NCBI GenBank assembly: GCA_029247405.1
Contig: JAQWLH010000043.1
Location: forward strand, 1 to 64,000
Direction: 5' to 3'
DNA: 64,000 bases
DNA from: Mariniblastus sp.
GTDB taxonomy: Bacteria; Planctomycetota; Planctomycetia; Pirellulales; Pirellulaceae
The translations under genes and the position numbers were made by a program. Under the pieces are notes generated by a model. That model had not been told where the DNA came from. It made no database searches and saw only the letters and a program-made list of their open reading frames with translations. Shown one piece after another: positions 54,680-64,000 of the stretch; positions within the stretch are counted from its first letter, which is position 1, and every line of letters begins with the position of its first letter.

Positions 54680-55210
54680 TCACTCTTCATAGATTGGCAA
54701 ATCTCCACCGGTATACTCAATCAACGTCCCACGGGGCGCTTGCAGCTCCACCAACTTTTTGCGGAGCAAATCGACGCCTTGAACAAAATCGTTCAGGTAT
54801 ACATCAAAGCCACACGAGTCGTTGATGGAATAACCGCGAACCACATGGCCTTGCCCCAGTTCTCGCAGGGCTACATCGATTGGTTTCTCAAGCTCGGCTC
54901 GCTTTTGTCGGTCGAGCAATACAGGGATAAAAACATACACCTCTTCGAGAAGTTTGATCTCGCCCGCGAAGAACTTTTTGGCTGCGACAGGATCGTTGTT
55001 CTTTCCAGAAATCACATCTTCGAAATCTTTAAATTGTCGCTTACGTTTCCGCTCTTTAAAGTAGTCAACCAGTGTTTTCGCGCGCGTCATGGCCACCACC
55101 AGAAACAGGCCAGCCAATCCGGTTGCCGCAAAGTAATCGATCAAAGCAATTGGCACCAAAAGGACACCACCCCCGGGACTCGTTATTCTTGCGAAATGTA
55201 AGATTATCAA
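54680..55210 (-). CDS. Hypothetical membrane-anchored protein
   Basis: An open frame of 176 codons on the minus strand. A hydrophobic segment (VPIALIDYFAATGLAGLFLVV, about 19-40) is followed by a strongly basic stretch (KERKRKRQFKDFED) and a soluble C-terminal part of about 110 residues (FIPVLLDRQKRAELEKPIDV, YSINDSCGFDVYLND). No ATG is present; candidates are TTG 55210, TTG 55159 and GTG 55156, the last two after GGGGGTGG, which may act as the ribosome-binding site. No family was recognised. Confidence 0.55.
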   Translation of the reverse strand: MIILHFARITSPGGGVLLVPIALIDYFAATGLAGLFLVVAMTRAKTLVDYFKERKRKRQFKDFEDVISGKNNDPVAAKKFFAGEIKLLEEVYVFIPVLLDRQKRAELEKPIDVALRELGQGHVVRGYSINDSCGFDVYLNDFVQGVDLLRKKLVELQAPRGTLIEYTGGDLPIYEE

Positions 55211-55514
55211 CTTATGCTAATCATAGGCGGCCTTCGCTTGCCTCCAGCTGAATTACCGTAAAAAACGTATTGCACTTGTGTTAGATTTATCTTTCGATCG
55301 AGAATCAGGCGAAATTAATCCTGATCAGAGGACTCGGGCAACATCCGGCGATAGCAGGTGAGAAAAAGCAAATAAGTCGATCGTTCGGTGAATCTAACAG
55401 GAACGGAACGACTTGAACGCGCAAATCGTGATCCAATCGTCCAAATTGCGGTGATCAGGATACCGATAGAGGTATGATAGAGCCACGTAAGCGGGCTTAA
55501 GCTGCACCCCTACT
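55211..55514. other. Divergent intergenic region
   Basis: About 300 bases between the hypothetical gene and the PSD1-type cytochrome gene. Both adjacent frames lack an ATG. No clear promoter, hairpin or RNA was found. Confidence 0.3.
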
Positions 55515-58415
55515 TTGCATGAATTTGAGGAATCGGTGGTCGGTAATTATTCGTATCGTCTAAATTGGCAGATTAATTGGCTGGTGCTGGTTAATGCCAT
55601 CCTTTTTGCGCTCTCATTAACGGCCGGTGCTGATGATAAATTTACCGCGAGGCAATTAGATTTCTTTGAAGATAAGATCCGACCTCTCTTGGTCAACCAC
55701 TGTCTCGAGTGCCATGGGGCCGATAAATCTGAAAGCGACCTTCGACTGGATTCTCGTTTAGCGGTTCTCAAAGGCGGTGAGAGCGGTGATGCAGCTGCCA
55801 TCGCTGGCAAACCAGAAAAAAGTTTGCTGATTCGTTCGGTTAAGCACGTGGGCGACTACGACATGCCACCCAGCAGCCGGCTTTCAGATGATGAAATTGC
55901 TGACCTCGCTAACTGGATCTCAATGGGTTTGCCATGGCCAAAGTCGCGGGCTTCTATCTCCAAACGAACCATGGCGGAACTGCTGCAACAGCACCGAAAA
56001 GACCACTGGTCGTTTCAACCGGTTTCACCACCTGTCATTCCGCAGGCTGGTTTGATTTCCAATTCACCACTCGACCAATTGATCCTTGCCAAACTGCAGA
56101 CAAAGCAACTCACACCTTCGCCGCGGGCCAGCCGTCGTACGTTAATTCGACGAGCTTATTTTGACTTAATTGGCTTGCCCCCGACCTACGAAGAAGTCCA
56201 AGCGTTCATCTATAACGAATCTCCGGATGCCTACGAAAAATTAATCGACCAGTTGCTTGACTCGCCACACTACGGCGAGCGTTGGGCTCGACACTGGCTT
56301 GACGTCGCGCGGTACTCTGATACCAGCGGTTACAAATTGGCAGATGCAGACCGCAACTACCCTTACGCGTACACCTACCGCGACTATGTTATTGACGCTT
56401 TCAATCAAGACCTACCCTATGACCAATTTATCCGTGAGCAATTGGCGGCCGATCATCTCGAAATCCCCGAAGACAAAAAGACGCTTGCGGCGCTTGGCTT
56501 CATCACCGTCGGGCGAATCTACCTTGGCCGGCCTGAAACAATTGATGATCAAGTCGACGTCGTTACTCGAGGGCTCATGGGCCTGACCGTCGGTTGTGCC
56601 CGGTGCCACGACCACAAATATGACGCCATCCCGACAGAAGACTATTATTCGCTGTACAGTGTTTTTGAAAACAATGTTGTCCCCTCAGAGCTTCCCCTGA
56701 TCGGCGCTCCGAGTGAACTTCACAAGTTCAAAGCTCACCTCGCTGAACTTGGAAAACTAAAAAATAAACTTAAGAGCTATCGTAAGCAATGTTATGCTGA
56801 CTTCAGAAAACATATCGAAACGTACACCGTTGAGTATGTGACTCGTTGCATTTTGTCGGGTCAGGAAGATCAGATCCAAAAGCAACCCTTTATCAATCTA
56901 ACAAAACCCCAACTTCGCTCGGCCCTCATTGAAAAATGGCGAGTCTATCTGGCCAAGCGATCTAAAATCAGTCAGCCCATTCTGCTTCCGGCTGTCGAAT
57001 TTCTAAAACTACCCGATGAAAATTTCGCGTCCCGTGCCAACCGCATGATCAAGACTTGGGATGACACCCAACAACCCGAACTGAACCCATTGGTACTTCA
57101 GGCACTCAAGGACCATCCCCCGAAGAACAAATTTGAAATTGGAAAAATCTACGGTGAACTCTTTGAAGGGGTCATCGACACTTGGAAATCCAATGGTGCA
57201 AAACCTTCTCCCATTGGGCAGTTTAAGGGCCCTGAAAAAGAGCTGGCGGAATTCGTTTTCAATAAAAGGGCACCCTTTGCCCTCAGTGAACGTCATCTCG
57301 ACAACCACATGACCCCTCAAGAACGAAGACGTGCCAAGCAACTTGGCCGTGTCGTTGCTGATTACGAAGCAAAGGCTCCCGAGAATATTTCCCGCGCAAT
57401 GGTGTTGAGAGACAAAGAAACTTTAAAGGATGAGCGGGTCATGATTCGCGGCAATGCTCACCAACGAGGAAAAGTCGCACCTCGTCGATTCGTCGCTTTG
57501 TTGAGCCCAAACAAACGTGCATTGTTTGAGAACAAAAGTGGACGACTGGATTTGGCCGAAAAAATCGCCACACCTGAGAATCCTCTGACGGCACGGGTCA
57601 TGGTCAATCGCGTCTGGATGCACCATTTTTCAACTCCGCTTGTTGACACCCCAAGTGATTTTGGCATTCGATGTGACAAGCCTCTTCAACAAAAAGTCCT
57701 CGACTACCTTGCGTATGATTTCATGAAACACGGGTGGTCCTTGAAGCGACTCCATCGCCAAATCATGCTTTCCAACACCTATTGTCAGTCGAGCCTTCCG
57801 CGAGATGAGTGTGCAAGCGTTGATCCCGAAAATCGGCTGTATTGGAAAATGAATCGACGACGCCTTGAATTTGAACCTCTTCGAGATTCTATCCTCGCGG
57901 TCACCCGGAGCCTCGATAAAAAAATGCATGGCAAATCCATCAATCTTTTGGAGGAACCTTACAGTCATCGCCGAACGATCTACGGATTCATTGATCGACA
58001 AGATCTGCCAGGGCTGTTTCGCGTATTTGATTTGGCCAATCCTGACCAAAGCACCGCCAAGCGGATTCGCACAACTGTGCCCCAACAATCATTATTTATG
58101 ATGAACTCCGAGATGGTAATGGAGCAGGCCGAACAACTGATTTTGTCGATCCCCAATTTCAAGGAAAGTAGCCGCACCGACCGTATCGTCTCGCTGTATC
58201 GTGCCGCATTGCAACGAGATCCTTCTGAGCTTGAAATAAAGATTGGAAGTCTCTTTATCCAAAATGCATTCGCCGAAATTGCGGATCAGATCACCGCCGA
58301 GGCAGAAGTAACAAAGACAGAAACGCGTGACGCAAATGCTTCCCTCCGGCTCAATCCGTGGCACCGACTGGCACAGACACTCTTGTGTACCAACGAATTT
58401 GAATTCATTGATTAA
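55515..58415 (+). CDS. PSD1-type haem protein (DUF1549/DUF1553 family)
   Basis: An exported 966-residue protein from the first possible start. A hydrophobic segment (WLVLVNAILFALSLTAGA) serves as signal peptide. The haem motif CLECHG (about 63-68) lies in the PSCyt1 domain, with MPPSS as likely Met ligand. DUF1549 follows (about 185-390: RRAYFDLIGLPPTYEEVQAF, HYGERWARHWLDVARYSDTS, RQLAADHLEIPEDKKTL-like region, CARCHDHKYDAIP), then DUF1553 (about 680-900: ENPLTARVMVNRVWMHHF, VDTPSDFGIRCDKP, NTYCQSSLPRDE, RRRLEFEPLRDSIL, SLFMMNSEMVMEQAE). CARCH gives a second CxxCH. No ATG occurs at the start; TTG 55515 or one of the GTGs soon after is used. It forms a pair with the DUF1501 gene 13 bases downstream, a classical planctomycete arrangement of unknown substrate. 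Confidence 0.9.
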   Translation: MHEFEESVVGNYSYRLNWQINWLVLVNAILFALSLTAGADDKFTARQLDFFEDKIRPLLVNHCLECHGADKSESDLRLDSRLAVLKGGESGDAAAIAGKPEKSLLIRSVKHVGDYDMPPSSRLSDDEIADLANWISMGLPWPKSRASISKRTMAELLQQHRKDHWSFQPVSPPVIPQAGLISNSPLDQLILAKLQTKQLTPSPRASRRTLIRRAYFDLIGLPPTYEEVQAFIYNESPDAYEKLIDQLLDSPHYGERWARHWLDVARYSDTSGYKLADADRNYPYAYTYRDYVIDAFNQDLPYDQFIREQLAADHLEIPEDKKTLAALGFITVGRIYLGRPETIDDQVDVVTRGLMGLTVGCARCHDHKYDAIPTEDYYSLYSVFENNVVPSELPLIGAPSELHKFKAHLAELGKLKNKLKSYRKQCYADFRKHIETYTVEYVTRCILSGQEDQIQKQPFINLTKPQLRSALIEKWRVYLAKRSKISQPILLPAVEFLKLPDENFASRANRMIKTWDDTQQPELNPLVLQALKDHPPKNKFEIGKIYGELFEGVIDTWKSNGAKPSPIGQFKGPEKELAEFVFNKRAPFALSERHLDNHMTPQERRRAKQLGRVVADYEAKAPENISRAMVLRDKETLKDERVMIRGNAHQRGKVAPRRFVALLSPNKRALFENKSGRLDLAEKIATPENPLTARVMVNRVWMHHFSTPLVDTPSDFGIRCDKPLQQKVLDYLAYDFMKHGWSLKRLHRQIMLSNTYCQSSLPRDECASVDPENRLYWKMNRRRLEFEPLRDSILAVTRSLDKKMHGKSINLLEEPYSHRRTIYGFIDRQDLPGLFRVFDLANPDQSTAKRIRTTVPQQSLFMMNSEMVMEQAEQLILSIPNFKESSRTDRIVSLYRAALQRDPSELEIKIGSLFIQNAFAEIADQITAEAEVTKTETRDANASLRLNPWHRLAQTLLCTNEFEFID

Positions 58416-58428
58416 CTAAATATTTACC

Positions 58429-59886
58429 ATGCGATCAAATCAGACTAACAATCCTTGCTCTCTTTCCAGACGCAGTCTCTTGCGACGCTGTGGAACGGGG
58501 ATGGCGGCATTTGGACTCGCAGGATTACTGGGCGACGATGGGATGCTGTCGGGGGCAAGTTTCGATCTGGAGTCTCACTCCAATGCCAACCCACTCGTGC
58601 CACGCCCGACTCACTTCCCCGGCACCGCCAAGCGTGTCATTCACTTGTTCATGAATGGCGGGCCCTCACAAGTGGATACTTTTGACTACAAACCGGAGCT
58701 GCAAAAAAGAGATGGCCAAGCGCTTCCGATGAAACTGAAAACGGAACGTAAGACGGGTGTCGCAATGCGGTCCCCCTTCAAGTTCAGTCAATACGGCCAG
58801 AACGGGACCTACGTTAGCGAGCTGTTTAAACATACCGCTCGGCACATGGATGAAATTGCTGTTATCAATTCGATGCAGGCTGATGTCCCCAATCATGAGC
58901 CTTCATTACTTTTAATGAACTGCGGTGAATCGCGTTTGGTACGGCCCAGTGTTGGCTCTTGGGTGACTTACGGGATGGGTTCGGAAAACCAGAACTTGCC
59001 GGGTTTTATTGCGCTATGCCCAGATGGATACCCGATTAAACAGACTCAAAACTGGCAGGCCGCATTTCTGCCCGGCGTCTTCCAAGGCACACATGTTGAT
59101 ACCCGCCACCAAACAATCGAGCGATTGATTGAAAATGTGGCCAACCAAAGAGTCACAAAAGCCCAACAACGGCAACAACTTGACGTCCTCAATCAGTTGA
59201 ATCAGTTGCACCAGGAACAGCGTGGTTCCGATCCGGCACTTCAGGCAAGAATCCAATCCTACGAACTTGCCTATCGGATGCAAATGGAAGCCACCGACGC
59301 ATTTGATGTTTCCAAAGAGCCTCAACATGTTCTCGATGCCTACGGCGAAGGTGTGAACGCACGCCAGATCTTAATCGCGCGAAGACTGGTCGAACGAGGG
59401 GTACGTTACGTCCAAGTATTCCATGGCCAAGGGCAGCCATGGGACAACCACGACGACCTCGAAATCAACCACAAACGGCTTGCAGGTCAATGCGACCAAG
59501 CGATCAGTGCGCTTCTGACGGACCTCAAACAGAGCGGTCTACTGGACGAAACACTTGTGATCTGGGGCGGTGAATTCGGCCGAACCCCAGTCGTTGAACT
59601 TCCCAAAACGGGTTCCAACGAAGGTAAAATCAACGGTCGAGATCACAATCACTGGGGTTTCACCGTTTGGATGGCTGGGGGTGGCGTCAAAGGCGGAACG
59701 GTTTACGGCTCAACTGACGAGTTCGGTTTTCGCGTTGCAGAGAATCCCGTTCACGTTCACGATCTCCACGCCACCATGTTGCACTTACTAGGATTCGACC
59801 ACAAACGATTAACCTACCGGTACGCCGGTCGAGATTTCAGGTTAACCGATGTCCATGGCAACGTCGTAAAAGATTTAATCGCCTAA
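58429..59886 (+). CDS. DUF1501 family protein (sulfatase-like fold), Tat-exported
   Basis: A 485-residue protein. The N-terminus carries a twin-arginine signal (SRRSLLRRCGTGMAAFGLAG). The alkaline-phosphatase/sulfatase-like core includes AKRVIHLFMNGGPSQVDTFD, DVPNHEPSLLLMNCGESRL, VRYVQVFHGQGQPWDNHDDL, LVIWGGEFGRTPV, GRDHNHWGFTVWMAGGGVKG and DLHATMLHLLGFDHKRLTYR. DUF1501 genes accompany DUF1549/DUF1553 proteins throughout planctomycetes. The metal-ligand-like Asp/His residues suggest a phosphatase or sulfatase, but no nucleophile motif is defined. It lies 13 bases after the PSD1 gene, hence one operon. Confidence 0.92.
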   Translation: MRSNQTNNPCSLSRRSLLRRCGTGMAAFGLAGLLGDDGMLSGASFDLESHSNANPLVPRPTHFPGTAKRVIHLFMNGGPSQVDTFDYKPELQKRDGQALPMKLKTERKTGVAMRSPFKFSQYGQNGTYVSELFKHTARHMDEIAVINSMQADVPNHEPSLLLMNCGESRLVRPSVGSWVTYGMGSENQNLPGFIALCPDGYPIKQTQNWQAAFLPGVFQGTHVDTRHQTIERLIENVANQRVTKAQQRQQLDVLNQLNQLHQEQRGSDPALQARIQSYELAYRMQMEATDAFDVSKEPQHVLDAYGEGVNARQILIARRLVERGVRYVQVFHGQGQPWDNHDDLEINHKRLAGQCDQAISALLTDLKQSGLLDETLVIWGGEFGRTPVVELPKTGSNEGKINGRDHNHWGFTVWMAGGGVKGGTVYGSTDEFGFRVAENPVHVHDLHATMLHLLGFDHKRLTYRYAGRDFRLTDVHGNVVKDLIA

Positions 59887-59939
59887 TCTACAAGGGCGTT
59901 TGTAATCGCTTATTGCCCCTGACTCAATTTTCGCTGGCC

Positions 59940-59956
59940 CCCTCCTCAGTGGAGGG
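59940..59956. terminator. Hairpin between convergent DUF1501 and OPT genes
   Basis: CCCTCC (59940-59945) pairs with GGAGGG (59951-59956) around a 5-base loop. There is no T tract, so it is a possible but unproven transcription end for either gene. Confidence 0.4.
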
Positions 59957-60044
59957 CACGGCGACACGCTTTGGCAAAAATAGTTTGGCGGCTTTGAGTG
60001 AAAACAACTGGAGCAGAAGACCTGATGCGAATTCAATTTCGCAA

Positions 60045-61937
60045 TCACTTCTTATTGGGTTTGCTGAATACCACAAAAGCGACAACGATCGCGATCGCCC
60101 CTGCAATTGAAATCCCCATCACCACTTGGTCCGACACTCCGAGTTTCAAAGCCTTGAGGCCGAAAGCAGCTAACATGGCGATTCCAACGGCGGTCAGTGC
60201 CTCACCGGCAATGACTCCGGATGAAAACAAAACACCCCGATGCAGCGTCTGTTCTTGCTGCTCCTCGGGTACTTTGCGCGTATAAAAATGAGCGATGAGT
60301 CCTCCAATCAGAATTGGCGTCGCCAGCCCAAAGGGTAAATACATGCCGACCGCGATTGGCATCAAATGCGCGCGAAACTTAAATTCATTTCGCTTCAAGA
60401 ACTCATCGATCACTAAAATCACCAAACCCAGCACTGCCCCGATTCCAATCAAAGTCCATGGCAAATCTCCTTCACCGGAAAACCCTTGCGCCAGACTGGC
60501 AAACAGTCCCGCTTGCGGCGCTGCCAAGTTCTCTCCCCCGATACCACCTTCTGTGTTTTGGTGAAGTAGAGTCAGTACCGGTGCCATGACGAGACTGGCA
60601 ACAAACACACCGGCAATCTGCATGATTTGCTGCCGGAATGGCGAAGCCCCCACGATCGAACCCGTTTTTAAATCGTTGCAGACATCTCCGCTGGTACAAG
60701 CAATACAGCAAACAATGGCAGCGATACCGAGCGTTGCAACCATGCCGTCCATCCCGGTGTAATTGAACAGCCAAAGTAACGCTCCAGCAACCAGAACCGC
60801 TGTAATGGTCATCCCAGAAACGGGACTATTGGAATTACCGACCAGACCGACGATGTAACTGGCCACTGCCGTAAAAAAGAAACCCATCACCAACATGATT
60901 AACGTCGAAAGAATCGTAACTCCAGCATTCCCTGTGAACGTGTAATTCACGTAAGACAGAAGCAAAACACATAAAAACCCAAACCCCAAAATCACTGAGG
61001 ATGGAATATCTTTTTCGGAGTCAGAATCCACTTCATCTTTTTCACCCTTGATCCCATGCCAGAGGTGGACAATCGCGGCCCAAAGTCCATAACGCACCGA
61101 TATCAGTGCAGCAAAACCACCGACAACCATCGCACCGACACCCACAAACCGGATCTTGGACTTCCACAACTGACCTGCTTGTTCGACCGCCGATGCAGCT
61201 TCGACGCCAACCTCCGCGCCGCCAAGCAGAGGAATTCCAATTAGCCATGCCATTGCACCGCCAATAAAAATCAAAATGGCAACATTGAGCCGGACAATGA
61301 ATCCGACGGCGACCAGCATGGGAGAAAGATCACCGCCAAAATATAAGATCCGAGAACCAACGATTTTGCCGACTTCTAAGCTACCCGAAACCAGCCCCAA
61401 AAAACCGCCAGCAACTTTAAAAATCGCCCCAAGAACTCCACCCATAATCAGGCTTTTAGCTGCCGAGTCATCCGCATCATGTTCTTCCCCAGCTTCGAGA
61501 ACCGCAGCGCAAGCCACTCCTTCTGGATAAATCAATTCCTCATTGTCGACCACGAATACTTTACGCATCGGAATCATAAATAATATTCCCAGCACACCGC
61601 CCGTAAACGCGATGATCGTGATCATCAAATAATCAAATTTGTCCCAGAATCCAATGATGATCATTGCCGGCATCGTGAAAATAATTCCAGCCGCCAAAGA
61701 TTCGCCAGCCGATGCGCAAGTCTGGACTTGATTGGCCTCCAAAATGCTCGAGTTCTTGAATAGCATTTTGAACAACAACATGGCCATCACCGCCGCAGGA
61801 ATCGACGCGGAAACCGTCATGCCAGCTTTGAGTCCGACGTACACGTTCGCCGCTCCCATCACCACCGAGAGAATCAACCCCAAAACAATCACACGAAGAG
61901 TCAGTTCGGGCTTGGTTTTTATTTCAGCGTTCGCCAT
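60045..61937 (-). CDS. OPT family oligopeptide transporter
   Basis: A 630-residue protein with about 14-16 membrane helices, of the prokaryotic OPT (oligopeptide/siderophore) transporter family. Marker segments are AANVYVGLKAGMTVSASIPA, NSSILEANQVQTCASAGESL, EELIYPEGVACAAVLEAGEE, CTSGDVCNDLKTGSIVGASP and PIAVGMYLPFGLATPILIGG. The NQVQTCASAGESLAAG segment is the conserved pore signature. The family imports small peptides or metal-chelate complexes; the substrate is unknown. Start ATG 61937; a TTG at 61949 would add four residues. Confidence 0.92.
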   Translation of the reverse strand: MANAEIKTKPELTLRVIVLGLILSVVMGAANVYVGLKAGMTVSASIPAAVMAMLLFKMLFKNSSILEANQVQTCASAGESLAAGIIFTMPAMIIIGFWDKFDYLMITIIAFTGGVLGILFMIPMRKVFVVDNEELIYPEGVACAAVLEAGEEHDADDSAAKSLIMGGVLGAIFKVAGGFLGLVSGSLEVGKIVGSRILYFGGDLSPMLVAVGFIVRLNVAILIFIGGAMAWLIGIPLLGGAEVGVEAASAVEQAGQLWKSKIRFVGVGAMVVGGFAALISVRYGLWAAIVHLWHGIKGEKDEVDSDSEKDIPSSVILGFGFLCVLLLSYVNYTFTGNAGVTILSTLIMLVMGFFFTAVASYIVGLVGNSNSPVSGMTITAVLVAGALLWLFNYTGMDGMVATLGIAAIVCCIACTSGDVCNDLKTGSIVGASPFRQQIMQIAGVFVASLVMAPVLTLLHQNTEGGIGGENLAAPQAGLFASLAQGFSGEGDLPWTLIGIGAVLGLVILVIDEFLKRNEFKFRAHLMPIAVGMYLPFGLATPILIGGLIAHFYTRKVPEEQQEQTLHRGVLFSSGVIAGEALTAVGIAMLAAFGLKALKLGVSDQVVMGISIAGAIAIVVAFVVFSKPNKK

Positions 61938-62319
61938 GGTTATATCCAAAGTTCAACAGGGATTCCAAAAGCAGGGCTCGTCCGAGGGCCCCAATGAATC
62001 CCACCAATGTAAGTGTTTGACACCCAAGTAGTTTAGTGGCTAGCCGGACGAGGCAACAGCAACGGCTAACTTAGGTTGCTTAAAGCGATTTCCAACGTTT
62101 TTTAAACGTTTCCTCGATCCAATCGCCCGGCCAGCAAGACGCTTCAAGTGTTTAGAAAGAGCTAGCATTGCTGAAACTTGATTATCGTCCGAACTCGCTA
62201 GCGTTATTGCGTCAAGTTTCTATTCGCCTTCTACGGCTTGGTTACGACATCTAAAATCCACAAACAGTCGGGGCTGACCTCGTCCCACAAAAGATCAGAC
62301 AGCCAATGCAGGAAGCAGA
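61938..62319. other. Divergent intergenic region OPT / AsmA-like gene
   Basis: About 380 bases. The words AGCGATTTCCAACG and TTTTTTAAACG are near 62085-62110, but no promoter or stem could be assigned. AGGAAG lies five bases before the next gene's ATG. Confidence 0.3.
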
Positions 62320-64000
62320 ATGTCACGATACGAGTCTGAACACCCATTCGAAGATACCGAAGCGTCGCGAGATCGTCGAAACCGCTCTGATCCCAAGATT
62401 TACGAAGCCGTTCCGCCGCGTCCCAAGCGAAAAAAGTGGCCCTTGGTCCTGCTGATGCTGCTAACCGTTTTAGTTCTGCTTCCCAATCTGATCGGATGGT
62501 TGGGTTTGCAACAGCGTGCCATCAACGTTGCTCTCACACATTTTAATGGACGCGTATCTGTTGAGCACGTATCTCTTGGTTGGTTTCAACCAATCAAACT
62601 CACCAACGTAACGGCCGTTGATTCGCAAGGCGCTCCATTATTCGAAGTTGCCACAGCGACGACTTCAAAGCCGCTTTATCATTTCCTCATCTCAAACAAT
62701 TACGGCGAATTCAACGTCCAAAGCCCCACCGCACACCTTCAACTTCGCCCCGGTGGAAGCAACCTCGAAGATGCCATCGCCCACTATCTTCAACCTACTG
62801 GACCGACGCCAGTCGACAACAACCCGGTTGCGACGCCAGCCCAACCGCTGCCACAAATGACGATCAACATTGTGGATGGAACAGCCCATGTTTCATCTAC
62901 ATCAGAAGCCCGCACGTGGCAGATCGACCAACTCAATTTGGTGGCAGAAACCTCAACTGAATCAGCTCCACTGATGATCGATGCGCAATGTCGAATCGCC
63001 ACATCAACAACAGATCCAGAACAGCCGCCAAGGACGGAGACGGGCGAGATTGCGTTTGTTTCCCACATCGATTCTGGATCGGAGATCTTGAATTTCAACG
63101 CTGCTGATCTGCGACTTGAGATGCAGGATTTACCGATGTCGTTTGCCGCTCCCTTACTCCAGCGATTGATTGGCCCGACAGTCACGACCGGCCGGATAAA
63201 TGGAAAGATCCAAAGCTCGTACTCTGCTGAATCTAATTCGGTTGCGATGCAAGTCGAACAACTGAACCTACGCGAATTCGCAATTGTCGCACCGCAATTG
63301 ATCGGGCAGGATCAATTTTCCTTACAGCACGTCACAGCTAATGGGGTCATTGAGGCTTCTCCCAATCTTGTTTCAGCCCAACAATTTAACTTACAAAGCG
63401 ACGTCGGCTCGCTTAAAGCCGAAGGAAGCTTGGACCTCAATCAAGTAACAGCTTTAGCCACCCGCGGCCAACTCCTTGAGACCCCCTTTGAAATGCATGG
63501 CGAAGTCGACCTTGCCGCCTTGATCGGGATGCTTCCATCGACGTTCCAATTACACCAGGACCTAACGATCAACTCGGGGACTGTGACTTTTCAAGCCGCC
63601 AGTCAAAACAACGTCGAAGGCAGACGGCTTGTCGTTAACCTTGATACCGCCAACTTGAATGCCAAGCGTGGGCAACAAAACATTGTATGGGCAAAACCCC
63701 TGCGTTTATTCGGTACGGTTAAGGAAGTCGAGGGGCGATTGGCGCTCGAAGAAGTTAATTGCGTTTCTGATTTTCTGAATATTCGCGGTAACGCTAATCT
63801 GAAGACAGCATCATTCGTCGCTCAAGGTGATCTGCAGAAACTCATGGAACAGGTTAGCCAATTTGTGGATCTTCAAAATGCTAAATTGGCGGGCACGTTG
63901 GATGGAAGATTTGGCTGGCAGATGGTTGACTCAGAACCACCAGGATCACCCCAGGCAGGTGGAACCGACAACCTTCCCATTCAAATTGGAGGGAGTTTCG
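62320..64000 (+). CDS. AsmA/TamB-like membrane-anchored protein, partial (3' end beyond window)
   Basis: Open from ATG 62320 to the right edge, 560 codons. The N-terminus is an acidic/basic cytoplasmic tail (SRYESEHPFEDTEASRDRRN) followed by one transmembrane span (KWPLVLLMLLTVLVLLPNLI). The rest is a repetitive beta-strand-rich exported region, typical of AsmA/DUF3971 proteins: GRVSVEHVSLGWFQPIKLTN (start of the first repeat), TVTTGRINGKIQSSYS and LNIRGNANLKTASFVAQGD. AsmA-type proteins bridge the envelope and help move phospholipids to the outer membrane. A Pro/Thr-rich linker lies near residues 160-185. Ribosome-binding site AGGAAG is close upstream. The C-terminal domain is not visible. 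Confidence 0.78.
   Translation, partial: MSRYESEHPFEDTEASRDRRNRSDPKIYEAVPPRPKRKKWPLVLLMLLTVLVLLPNLIGWLGLQQRAINVALTHFNGRVSVEHVSLGWFQPIKLTNVTAVDSQGAPLFEVATATTSKPLYHFLISNNYGEFNVQSPTAHLQLRPGGSNLEDAIAHYLQPTGPTPVDNNPVATPAQPLPQMTINIVDGTAHVSSTSEARTWQIDQLNLVAETSTESAPLMIDAQCRIATSTTDPEQPPRTETGEIAFVSHIDSGSEILNFNAADLRLEMQDLPMSFAAPLLQRLIGPTVTTGRINGKIQSSYSAESNSVAMQVEQLNLREFAIVAPQLIGQDQFSLQHVTANGVIEASPNLVSAQQFNLQSDVGSLKAEGSLDLNQVTALATRGQLLETPFEMHGEVDLAALIGMLPSTFQLHQDLTINSGTVTFQAASQNNVEGRRLVVNLDTANLNAKRGQQNIVWAKPLRLFGTVKEVEGRLALEEVNCVSDFLNIRGNANLKTASFVAQGDLQKLMEQVSQFVDLQNAKLAGTLDGRFGWQMVDSEPPGSPQAGGTDNLPIQIGGSF

Noticed and set aside
1..64000. Insertion sequences, prophage, CRISPR arrays, rRNA genes
   Set aside because: No transposase, integrase, regularly spaced repeats or rRNA-like stretches were seen.

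Overview
The window comes from a planctomycete, most likely a member of the Pirellulales (order-level placement is inference). The evidence is the gene content: a BBP7-type outer-membrane barrel, a three-part PVC-type CxxCH protein, a DUF1549/DUF1553 (PSD1) cytochrome next to a DUF1501 Tat protein, several sulfatases, and many secreted proteins of unknown function in a low-density layout with many isolated genes and small divergent or convergent pairs. LpxK implies lipid A. No insertion sequence, prophage, CRISPR array or rRNA was seen; one tRNA (Val, GAC) is present.

Layout. 1-9.2 kb: the 5' part of a secreted repeat protein, lpxK-tex, and a 1376-residue secreted protein. 9.4-16.4 kb: a sulfatase-fold protein without the sulfatase signature, pyrE, two overlapping microgenes, a BBP7 barrel, and the infC-thrS pair, with infC starting at AUU. 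17.1-20.9 kb: a redox locus with TWO selenoprotein genes. One is a thioredoxin-like lipoprotein with a UGPC active site; the other is an AhpD-like peroxidase with a CFYU site. Each has an in-frame UGA followed at the right distance by a hairpin with a GGUC-type loop (bacterial SECIS). A zinc-ribbon membrane protein lies between them and a RidA-family gene follows. 21-27.6 kb: Nramp-like transporter, nagB-nagA, thrC, a sulfatase. 27.7-38.2 kb: small zinc-ribbon protein, DUF420 protein, Tat-exported selenium-binding protein/methanethiol-oxidase homologue, SGNH-PVC-haem fusion, PQQ-propeller protein, secreted esterase, lipoprotein. 38.5-45.7 kb: dGTPase, HEAT protein, HD phosphohydrolase, tRNA-Val, EVE protein, flotillin-like FloA, mnmA. 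46.3-64 kb: kinase-fold protein, typA, sulfatase, His-rich lipoprotein, DEDDy exonuclease, pepT, an unknown protein, the PSD1/DUF1501 pair, an OPT transporter, and the 5' part of an AsmA/TamB-like protein.

The genes combine housekeeping functions (translation, nucleotides, threonine, aminosugar recycling) with the secreted polysaccharide-degrading and haem-protein repertoire typical of planctomycetes. The most interesting item is the selenoprotein pair. Gene callers that read UGA only as stop would split both genes. Selenocysteine insertion needs selA/selB/selC/selD, none of which is in the window, so finding them elsewhere in the genome is the key test.
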